DNA of 64,000 nt from Arachnopeziza araneosa (Eukaryota; Ascomycota; Leotiomycetes; Helotiales; Arachnopezizaceae): assembly GCA_003988855.1 (NCBI GenBank), contig QYAI01000026.1, positions 1-64,000 of the forward strand, given 5' to 3'. The notes beneath the pieces were generated by a model, which saw only the letters and a list, made by a program, of their open reading frames with translations, was not told where the DNA came from and did no database searches. Position numbers and translations under genes: made by a program. Below, piece by piece: positions 55,319 to 64,000 of this stretch (within the stretch, counting starts at the first letter, position 1; the number at the start of each line of letters is the position of its first letter).

Positions 55319-56062
55319 ATGTCCGGACTCGAGAAGGCCCTCTTCAACCTGAAGGTACCAACCTCTTATCGTAGTGGGGTCATCGGCCCTCTCCAGGCAA
55401 GCTACTAACCCATACAGTTCACAGCCAAGCAACTCAATAGACAAGCTGCAAAAGCTAGCAAAGATGAAAAGACAGAGAAGGACAAGCTGAAGAAGGTAGG
55501 AGCCCGTCCATCCGCCCATGCCCTCCCATCCTCCTTTCCGCCACCTCAAAATCCAGTACTGACCCATCCCTAGGCAATCCAACAAGGGCACACCGACATC
55601 GCCAAAATATACGCCCAGAACGCGATCCGCAAGCAGAACGAGCGCCTCAACCTCCTCCGCCTCGGATCCCGCATCGACGCCGTCGCCTCCCGCGTCCAGA
55701 CCGCCGTGACCATGCGCCAGGTGACCGGGTCGATGATGAACGTGGTAAAAGGCATGGATCAAGCGATGAAGGCCATGGATCTGGAGAAGATCTCGGCCGT
55801 GATGGATCGGTTCGAGACGCAGTTCGAGGACCTGGATGTGGCGACGGGGTACTACGAGAACGCGACGACATCGGCGACGGCCGTCGGCACGCCCCAGGAG
55901 GATGTCGATCGCCTGATGAACCAGGTCGCTGATGAGGCCGGCGTCGAACTCAATCAGGAGATGGAGGGCGCGGCGGCGGTGAAGACGGCGCCGGTCAAGT
56001 CGGGTCCGACGGAGGTGGAGGAGGATGGGTTGGGGGAGAGGTTGAGGGCTTTGCGGTCGTAG
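55319..56062 (+). CDS. DID2: ESCRT-III subunit Did2 (CHMP1)
   Basis: Three exons, 55319-55354, 55418-55495 and 55574-56062 (introns 63 and 78 nt), giving 200 residues, the usual CHMP1 length. The N-terminus MSGLEKALFNLKFTAKQLNRQA is typical of Did2. Basic helices (KDEKTEKDKLKKAIQQGH), the conserved YAQNAIRKQNERLNLLRLGSRIDAVASRVQ block and acidic autoinhibitory C-terminal helices follow. The last residues (GLGERLRALRS) form an MIT-interacting motif 1 for Vps4 binding. Did2 acts late in ESCRT-III assembly at endosomes, the nuclear envelope and division sites. Every splice junction was required to keep this sequence, so the model is firm. Confidence 0.96.
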
Positions 56063-57840
56063 GGAGGAGTGAGTAATTAAGAGTAGATGGATCAGTTACA
56101 TGGCAGTGGGAGAAGCGTGATAGATGGGATTATCATCCGGCGTTGGTTTCATACTGTTTGGCGAACTGGGAATCGATTCTTCCTTCTGTTTTACATATTG
56201 CGGAATGCAGCACCTTTCTCCTTCCTGTCCCTCTCTCCACCCATGTTTAAATTCTGTCGATTCTCTCCCCTATACCTCTGATCTCCCACTCAGCAAACAG
56301 AGCGGACATCAATCACGAGCAGCAAGTCCAACTCCCGCCATCCATCAACGGCCCAAGTCATTCAACGACTGCACGCTTACATCTCCACGTCAACTACTCC
56401 AACTTGATCCATTCAAGTGGCAGAAAAGCGAACGGGAAACCTACTGACGGAGTGGTCCCGCGCAAGTCGAGACGGGACGGGATACACTCTCTGGGAAACC
56501 AGGTTGGATGAAGAAGAAATCTGTTGTGGTCCGACGAACCGGCTGTCTCGGGCTGATCAATGGGTGTCCATACCCTCCTCTCCCATCTCCTAGACACACA
56601 TCCCCCCCCAAAAAACCCCATCCTGTCCTTTCCTCTCCTCTCCTTCTCTTTCCCATAGCCATTCACTCACTCACTCACCCCACTCACAACCACCATGCCC
56701 AAACAAATCCCATCCTTTCGCTTCCTTCTCCCTCCCCCTCAGCCTTCCCTTCCCCTTCCCCTTCCCCTTCCCCCTCCCCTCGGCCAAAAAAACCCTGCCA
56801 TTATCCCCACCGCATCGACGCACAACGAAACAGTGATGAGTGCCTCTTGTATTGTGCGTGGTACATGTATGGTGTTGAGATGGTGGATTTATATATATAT
56901 ATCAAACTAAGCGAGGCGAGGAGTAGAGAGGGAGATGAGGAAAAGGTGAGGAACTGCCTCGGGAGATGAGATGGGTAATAGGTTTACCGAGGGGAGGCTC
57001 TTTGAGGTTCTGGGTGGGGTTGGAGAGGGAGCTTCGTCCTGTTGTTGATAGGTAGGAATATATGTGTGTAGCCGTGCAACTCGACTACCTACACCTCTAT
57101 TAGATCTCCATCACACATGTTCCACAATGTTGGACATCAAGGATAGAGTATCTAACCTAGAATCACAAAAGCACTCAATAGTCAAACCCAAGACGCAAGT
57201 AACGAGCGAATTCCGCCCATATTTAATTGCCAGTCCCATTATTACCGATTTATAGCTATGATACCGTGTCCTGTGCCAGCCCATCCATTCCTTATTACAA
57301 GCGATACCCCAAAACCCGAGACAACCAAGCCAAAGCCAAAGCCGATTGATTCAATTTAAATCAAATCCGTTCCCATCCCGCCAACCAGCCATGATCCGCA
57401 CATGCAATGAGAGAGTACGGGAGAAACGACAGAGAGAAACAAAGAACACGCGCCTCCGAGATGATGCACCCCCCGATCCGACGACACCTGACCTTTCCTT
57501 CCGATGTTGACTGACTTTTATCGCTGCACAGCACACCACGGAATAGCAATCACGACGCGCAACGCAACACAATCTTGCCTCGCCACCAGCACTACTCCTC
57601 GCGCACGAAAACACCGGGAAGAGAAGAGAGAAAGATTCCACAGGACCAGACGAGACCGACTGACTGCAACCCACCAACCCATCCGAAGCACCGCCAAATG
57701 CAGAAATGATGTAGAGCACCAAGGAAATACCCAGGGCAAAGAGGAGATTGACGCCAACCCCCCATTGTTCATCAGCAATATATGCAGAGCCCAACACCTA
57801 TATGAATCTTTTTGCCCCATTTAACATTTTACGGTTTTGA
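56063..57840. other. Intergenic region, 1.8 kb, low-complexity in places
   Basis: Between the stop codons of DID2 (+) and the ERRELIARQRNALYG-motif gene (-). A CCCTTCC-type pyrimidine repeat spans about 56740-56780. A 71-codon frame with a good ATG context (56695) is Pro-rich and probably incidental. No gene is supported. Confidence 0.5.
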
Positions 57841-59352
57841 TTAACCCCAGACTGGAGCCTGTACGCCGAGGTTACTGTTCTTGCCCCAAACACTGCTCTT
57901 GGATCCCCATCCTAGACTGCTCTCTTGTTGACTCTGCCCGTTAGAATTGGACGCAGCCGAAGTTGTTCGTCCATCCTTCTCATTCTGGCCGTCTCCACTG
58001 GCTGCGAAGCCGTAGCTAAGGGGAGATGGGAGAGGGGTCGTCGATCGTTTACTCAGCGCTGGGTTCTGAGCTTGCCCACTAGGACGAGTACCAATGGGCG
58101 CGACACCAGAGCTGGTCGGAGCCTTTCCTCCTTGACGAGGAGGTGAACCACCTGGGGAGGAAGTTGAGGTCCGGCTGGATTGCTGAGCAGCCGACTCAAA
58201 GATACTGAAACTACTGGTGGGGTTGGAAGAGGGCGACGATGTGCTATTGGCGCGGGATCGTTGCTGTCCCTGGTTTTGACCAGCTGCAGATTGAGGTTCA
58301 GTTACCTGCTGGTTATTCTCACCTTGGCTTTGGGAACCGTAGTGGTCGAATGCCAAGGGTGAATGGCCGCGAAGGCCTGTCGCCGACTGGGATCCAGACC
58401 CCTGAGTTCCGGGTCGAGGAGTGCCGTTCTCATCGAATGCGCCATCTCCTGGGTAAGGGGCGCCTTCACCATAGAGGGCATTCCGCTGACGGGCGATAAG
58501 TTCACGCCGTTCCTCCTCGCTCATCCCGCTGCTTGGGCTCATGGTTCGGTCGGGTTTACCACCAAAAGTAGAGATTTCAGCTATAACGCCTTATTCTAGT
58601 CAGTAACTGTGGATATAATATGCGGACAGATCCATTGCGGAAACTTGATCATCACACAGGAGCACTCAGACGTGAGAGAATGGTATGGGAAGGATATTGA
58701 TGGATTTGGACCGCTGGGTACAGGGTATTGATGTATGAAATTTGTGTTATACAGAAGTTGAGGGTGGCCTACTTCGATTATACTGTTGCTCTTGATGATA
58801 GTTGCGCAGCTCTCTCTCACGTTGCGCTGCCATCCGTCTCTTCGCCTGCATCACTTGTTCGGCCTCATTCGTTCCTCGAGACGGTTGGTGTCGTTGGCTG
58901 GCGTAGAAACTCTGTAGATTTGACCCAGAGAAGGAGCGTGCATCTCCACCGCCAAAGTCGCTGACCGAGTGGTGTCTTGGAGGACCGCCGCCCATACGAG
59001 GATCTAGATTTCATGAGTCTGCGAATCTCGGCGGGTCAAGGAGTCCTACCAAAAGCTTGTTCCGCAAATGCTCTCGGTGGCCCTCCGGCCAGTGGGATCG
59101 AATCACGCCGCCCAGGCAGGTTAAACATCTTCCCACTCTTGACGAGGTTGTCAATGGCACGGTCGACCTCTGAAGAAAGTATTAGCCCCTGATTCTTGCC
59201 CATCTTCTTCCGTCCCCGATGTGACTCGGCGCATGCCACTCTCCCCACTCCAGCGAGACCCATCTGCACTGATATCTGGGCCTGCTCGGAAGCTGGCATC
59301 GGGCCCAACCAAAAGATAGACTTGAGCTGCACGTACCCTCGATTTGCGTCAT
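57841..59352 (-). CDS. Conserved ascomycete Gln/Ser-rich protein with ELIARQRNALYG motif
   Basis: Four exons on the minus strand: 59352-59337, 59169-59050, 59003-58773 and 58580-57841. The introns are 167, 46 and 192 nt, and every junction keeps phase. The product is 368 residues. The N-terminus MTQIEEVDRAIDNLVKSGKMFNLPGRRDSIP is helical. A Gly/Arg-rich segment follows, then a charged helix (AEQVMQAKRRMAAQRERELRNYHQEQQYNR), then MSEEERRELIARQRNALYG, a block I have seen in orthologous fungal proteins without a name. The C-terminal half is Ser/Gln-rich and ends in short WG repeats (SVWGKNSNLGVQAPVWG). Argonaute-binding proteins also use WG/GW, but the family is not one I can name. Nucleic-acid or mRNA regulation would be a guess. 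Confidence 0.75.
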
Positions 59353-59833
59353 GAATGCGGTGGAATCCTCTCGCGGAACAGCGGAGCTGGCACCTAAGAG
59401 ACTCGTCAATTGCTATCTCCTCGGTGGCACGACCGCCTTCACATACCAGAACGAGCCGGCGGGGTCTGCTGTTCCCAATTCTGTTGCCCAGCGGCAGTCC
59501 ATTGCTGATTATCGTAATAAGACATATTTCGGGCTCAGAGATAGTGTGAAACTGGAGCCTGCAGTGTTTAGATTTCGAGGGAGTAAGGAACGTATAGGGC
59601 AGGACGGCCGCGAAAAGGAGTCTAAGGGAAATGCATCTGTCAGTCGCACGTCGGGGCGAGAGGAGAGGCAGAAGAATTTATTTTGGAAATTTTTTTTTTT
59701 TTTTCCTGATGCGCGCTCGCAGAGGGAGGAGGAGGAGGATAGTAGCCGAGGAGAAAAATCTCTTTTGGGCCGCGATCCAGCGAAAGCGGCACTGCGGACT
59801 TGACTTTCTTGGGGGAGATTCTGTCTCAGGACT

Positions 59834-59865
<32 letters not shown>
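59834..59865 (+). repeat. Poly-G run of 32 bases
   Basis: A single homopolymer of 32 G, or C on the other strand, about 480 bp upstream of the 59352 start codon. It can form G-quadruplexes and is a known weak point for sequencing, so its exact length is uncertain. Confidence 0.9.
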
Positions 59866-59868
<3 letters not shown>

Positions 59869-60082
59869 ACCAAACGAAAAATCCAGAGAAAGGAAGAAGA
59901 CAAGCAACAGCCCTCAAGTCGACTTTTTCAAAGTCAACAAACGACACGCGCAGGTTGAGGTGGGCGAACGGGTGAGGGTCAATGGTCGAGGGTCAAGAGA
60001 GATCAAGAAGGGGAAGGGCAGCAAAAAAAAAAAAGAGAGAGAGGAGGAAGAGAGAGAGTGGAAGGGGTGGAGCTAGCCGGAA

Positions 60083-60110
60083 GGTTAGGTTAGGTTAGGT
60101 TCGTTAGGTT
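60083..60110 (+). repeat. GGTTA-type telomere-like short repeat
   Basis: Four and a half units of GGTTA with an interrupting GGTTCG, in a non-terminal position. It resembles telomeric repeats in outline but is too short and 5-bp rather than 6-bp. Confidence 0.7.
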
Positions 60111-60641
60111 GGCCAGAAAAGAGCCAGGAAAAGGAAATTTGGGGAGCGGATGGGACAGGATGAGACTGGATTGGATAGGCGCGGGTGGACAGCAGCAGCA
60201 GCAGTGGGCAATGGACAGCGGGCAGTGGGCATGTTCGGAATGTGAGCAGTGGGCAGAGAGAGGCAGGACAGGGCAAGGCAAGGCAAGGCAAGGCAAGCAC
60301 CAGTCAGAGGCCGCCGAAACGCGAGATTGGGGTGTGGACCAGACTGAGATTAGTGGAAATCATGGCAGCAAATAATGCGTGTGGGCGTGGGGAGGATGGG
60401 GATGATGGGTTGACGGGTTGTGGGTTGTGGGTTTTGGGTTGTGGGTTGACGGGTTGATGTGGCTGTGATGTTCGAGTAGTGATGGTGGTGGATGTCTGGG
60501 TTGTTCCTTTCTTCCATGATATATCCATCTCCTACCCACGGCGAGCCGACCCGAAGAGAGCTGCTCTGCTTCTGTGAATTCCTTCTACTGTACTGCTGCT
60601 GCCCTTAGCCTATCTCTCCATCCTGTGCCTATTCTTGTCTC

Positions 60642-60672
<31 letters not shown>

Positions 60673-60684
60673 TCTCTCTCTCTC
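60642..60684 (+). repeat. CT/CA/CT dinucleotide microsatellite
   Basis: A run of CT units, then CA units, then CT again over about 43 bp. Typical microsatellite, likely polymorphic. Confidence 0.9.
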
Positions 60685-61058
60685 CCTCCTTGTGAGCACC
60701 CACCCGCCGATAGGGAGACACCTCCTCCTCCCCTTTTTGCTTTTCGAGCGTAGGTAGAGCGGCGGCTGCTCCATTCGTCACTCCCTAGGAGCACCAGAAT
60801 GGACCACCCGGCACCCCGTGCATCCTTCTTCTTCAACGACATGGCAAGAGCGATGAGATTGCAGGTACGCTACGCTATTGACAGTCCTTGATGGATGGCA
60901 GGTGGGGAGTCTCCTCCTGCCTTCGTCCCTCCTGGCTGGCAGGCAGGCAGGCAGGGTGCGACGAGACGGGCAGAGTGTGAGCTTTGAAGATGGACGACGC
61001 GGATAAAAGTCTTTTCCTCAGCACCACGAACGGTACGATGGTACTTGTAATCTCACCT

Positions 61059-61060
<2 letters not shown>

Positions 61061-61123
<63 letters not shown>
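61061..61123 (+). repeat. CAG trinucleotide repeat, 21 units
   Basis: Uninterrupted CAG run over 63 bp. Long polyserine (+) and polyleucine (-) frames cross it but neither belongs to a gene I can assemble. Confidence 0.95.
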
Positions 61124-61128
<5 letters not shown>

Positions 61129-64000
61129 GCCCAACCACGGTAAGGCTGATAAATCTTGCATTATGCTGCGTCTCTCTCACACAACGGCTACACTCCACCC
61201 AGACTCAGATCCCGATGGCGATGCAGACAGACAGATAGACCGACACACACACAGACACACAGACACACGGTAGATATGGGTTTCAAATCCCCATAACATA
61301 ATACGAAATGATAGGAAAAGTTTCTTCTCAGCCTCCACGTGCCCCCTCCTGCTCCACGGCCCGGCGTCTGGGATGAACAAGACCATCTCCAATCTCTCCA
61401 TCTCTCATCTACCACCACCACCACCACCACCACTACTACTTCATATCCGGCTGCCCGATCAGGACGGCCATCCCTCCTCTGGCTGAATAGGGAACTTCAC
61501 CATCATGGCCAACGCATCCGGCCGGCTCTCACTCACCTCACCGTCAACGGCTGCTGCTGGCTCCCTCACCACTTATATCGGGCCTACTGGCTTTAAATAA
61601 CACCACCACAGACGAACACCCCATCCAAACCCTCAGCGATCCCCATTTGCGACTGACTGCACACAACAGGAGGAGCCTGTGCAACTCATGCACCCCACCC
61701 CCCTCCTGCCTTGATCTGTAGGGACGCGCGATGGATCCCACCCAGGCCTCTTGGGCTGCTCGCCGATGCCGCCAACAAGGCAACGTCGTATTGTAGTACA
61801 GAGACGCTCTTTTTTTTATTATTTTGATTTTGTGATAACCAAGATGCTGATGCACCATCCGTCACTGCCTCGGTACCCAATTTCAGCGCCATTTGCAGCG
61901 CGAGATGCGGCTTTCCCCAGCATCCTGGTCCTGAGAGACTCGGAAGCAACGACGTACGCCGTACCGGTCTCATTCCAGACAGGCAAGCAGGACCCTTTGA
62001 CCGAACATTTTCACGCATGGGTAATTCGTCAACGACAAGAGTCTTGACCCAAAAATGGCTCAGCAGTAGGTAGTGGCCAGACCCAGCGCCGCTTCAAGGG
62101 GGCGCGAGAGCAGGCTTAGCGTCGAATGCTTTTAGAGGCTTCGTCGCCTTCCTCAACCGCTCTCTCTGACCTTCCAGAAACATCAAAGTGTCTCCGAGAT
62201 GATTCGGAAAAAGTATCTGGACTTTAACCTCCCGTCCACACCCCGTGAGACACACCTCACTTGGTGAACGAACGAACGAACGGACGGACGAAGAAGCCCA
62301 CGGTTAAGACGGATCCCCTGTGACATGGTCGGAGACGTCCAACGCTGCCCACCAGCCCTTCATCAGGAACAGCAGTCACAGCAGTCACAGCAGTCACAGC
62401 AGTCACAGAAGACATGCGCTCGGGACGGCCGAAAGAGGTAATCAGCTTTCACCATCACCACACCCTTCATGTCGCCATGGCACCAACGAAGAAAAAACGC
62501 CACGGACGCCGTCGGGTCAGGCGCGGCAAGACCAGTCAGAAGCTTTGGCATGCACGGCGTTGTGCTTTTGTGCATAATATGCGCTTGTGCATGCAGTATT
62601 CTTTTTTGCTTGTCTGCTCACCCCACCATGCCCGACCGATAAGCGTCTTGTTGCCCCCAACGCCTCCAAGCGCGGCGGCGACTTGGTGCGTGATGGATGA
62701 TGATGAGGGCATCCATCCAACTTAGCCAGGGAAAGCCAGAGCTTTCATCCTATCGGTCCTGAATCCGGGCCCAGATGATCGCTCATCTCTGTTCTTGCTT
62801 CACATCTCAGGCTGGTCTGCGCGAAAATCTGCTCACACCATGAACACCACCACCACCACCACCACCACCACCTCCGCTCAAAAACCATACATAGCGTCCA
62901 GGAGAGTGCTGAAAAGTCCTTTGGGTTCTCTTCCGTCTCTTCCCTAGGCAAACTTAAAATGCACCGATTCGGAATCCCCTCCTCGCTCTCTTCTCTACCT
63001 CGCTTCGCGCATGGAGGGGTAATTATCCTCCTCCCCTCCTCCGCGTCCGGCTAGAGATTACTCTGCTATGTCATACATGACACAGACAGGATTGCATCCC
63101 ACCTCGGGCAGCCCGTCTCTCTCCTTAATACAAGATTCAAGATTCGAGATGGCGACGTCAGAGCCTGTCGCCGTCAACCAGGACCCGAACACGTGCTGAG
63201 ATTCTGGGGAAGCCGGGAACACCTGGCGTCGCACAAGGTTGCCAGAATCTGACAGGTGGGAAGTGCCGATCGAGAAGTTGCTTGATTAGGTTGGTCTGAG
63301 CCGGGGTGCTGAGCATGTGCTTAAAATATCCTCTGCCTTTCTACCCTCTTGCCTGATCTCGTGGAGTTGAGATTAAACTTGGGCAGTTTGGTCTCCAACT
63401 TTTATCAACTAATTTAGCGGGAAAGTGCCTGTCATTCTGTGTGGGGATTTTCAACCATCTTCCGTTAGTCGGAATGGCGTCAACGTTACCTTTTACAGTA
63501 TAGCCTATCTATAATGCGTTTAATTGTCACTTTTTGTTTGTCTACCTTGCACTAGTACTGGGATTCAACGAATCTCTGGTCAAATAAAATATCTCATTGT
63601 CTCCTCGAGATAAGCCTGCCTTGGAAGCATTTCTTCTAGTTGAGAGATGGGTATGACAACCATACTTTCTACCGGCAATACAAAACCTCATTGAGAATGT
63701 CACCTTATTTTACACTCAACTCCAAGTCTTCGCTCAATGTTCCGTACCTGCATATGGCGAACGTCACCGTCCAAATCCTGCACTATCCAAAAGTAACATC
63801 TTATGAACCCTATTACCTTGAGTCGAGTATTAGGGTACTTAGAGCTTGCCCGTCATCAGGAATGATCTATCTCTATCAACACAAATCACTTCATCTTCAC
63901 ATCGGCCTGCTCTTTTCGTAGATAGCTCAACTTTCCATCACTAGAGCTCCTAGTATCCTAGCCCTAGTCCTAGCTCAGCATTGTTCACTCTCATTCACTC

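Larger units (their letters stand above)
59353..64000. other. Gene-poor, microsatellite-rich 4.6-kb end of the window
   Basis: No coding gene is supported here. The first part is the upstream region of the 59352 gene. It holds an unusual density of simple repeats: poly-G (59834-59865), TTAGG-like (60083-60110), CT/CA/CT (60642-60684), CAG (61061-61123), ACC (61411-61440), GAAC (62265-62290), CAGTCACAG (62373-62408) and CAC (62845-62872). Frames opened by these repeats are by-products. A 22-codon exon-like frame with a GTACGC donor at 60799-60864 is possible but unsupported. It may be the long promoter or 5' UTR of a gene beyond the window. Confidence 0.5.

Noticed and set aside
56508..56969. 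153-codon Pro/Ser-rich frame downstream of DID2
   Set aside because: Low-complexity pyrimidine-rich DNA; no start context, splice site or domain supports it.
60083..60110. Interstitial telomere
   Set aside because: Unit is 5 bp (GGTTA), only about four copies, interrupted. Not the TTAGGG form expected for this kind of fungus.
60984..61238. Polyserine ORF over the CAG repeat
   Set aside because: The frame is made by the trinucleotide repeat itself; the flanks have no protein-like text.

Overview
This is a filamentous ascomycete (Pezizomycotina) chromosome segment. The evidence is short introns (mostly 44-60 nt, GT..AG, with CTGAC/CTAAC-like branch sites), fungus-specific families (CFEM, HAM1-like, BAR-SH3, tannase, truncated zinc cluster) and long, CT-rich intergenic regions. 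A Leotiomycete is my best guess from the look of the proteins, but nothing here proves it. I rebuilt exon structures by hand from splice sites and reading phase. Coordinates are genomic spans and the exons are listed in the evidence.

Layout. 0-7.4 kb: a DEDDh exonuclease-like gene with a disordered tail, and a small Ser/Asn-rich protein with a GPI-like C-terminus. 7.4-15 kb: a 1569-residue disordered protein resembling eisosome Seg-type scaffolds, an orphan ORF, and the splicing factor ISY1. 16.9-26 kb: a BTB-like gene and a tannase/feruloyl esterase, each next to a tandem-repeat array (66-bp units at 16.9 kb; 55-60-bp units at 22.1-23.95 kb), then a conserved hypothetical gene and a possible LRR-type relic. 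26.3-32 kb: an SLC35F-type transporter, a small basic protein and a GPI-anchored CFEM protein. 34.7-39.5 kb: a divergent pair, BAR-SH3 (-) and a DUF2439/Mte1-like protein (+). 40.5-48.9 kb: two same-strand paralogues with a half zinc cluster near the middle and two hydrophobic segments near the C-terminus. 49.3-59.4 kb: a HAM1-like protein, VMS1, a DUF427 protein divergent from DID2 (ESCRT-III), and a conserved Gln/Ser-rich protein. 59.4-64 kb: about 4.6 kb with no supported gene, rich in microsatellites and carrying a 32-nt poly-G run.

Most recognised genes are unrelated housekeeping or cell-surface functions with no operon-like logic. The best candidate for something undescribed is the paralogue pair at 40.5-48.9 kb. 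Both carry C-x2-C-x6-C-x3-H with a phase-0 intron exactly before the third Cys, and both end in a similarly placed pair of membrane segments. The second candidate is the near-palindromic TGCGTTACGCA-type satellite, whose core resembles a motif in the separate 66-bp array.
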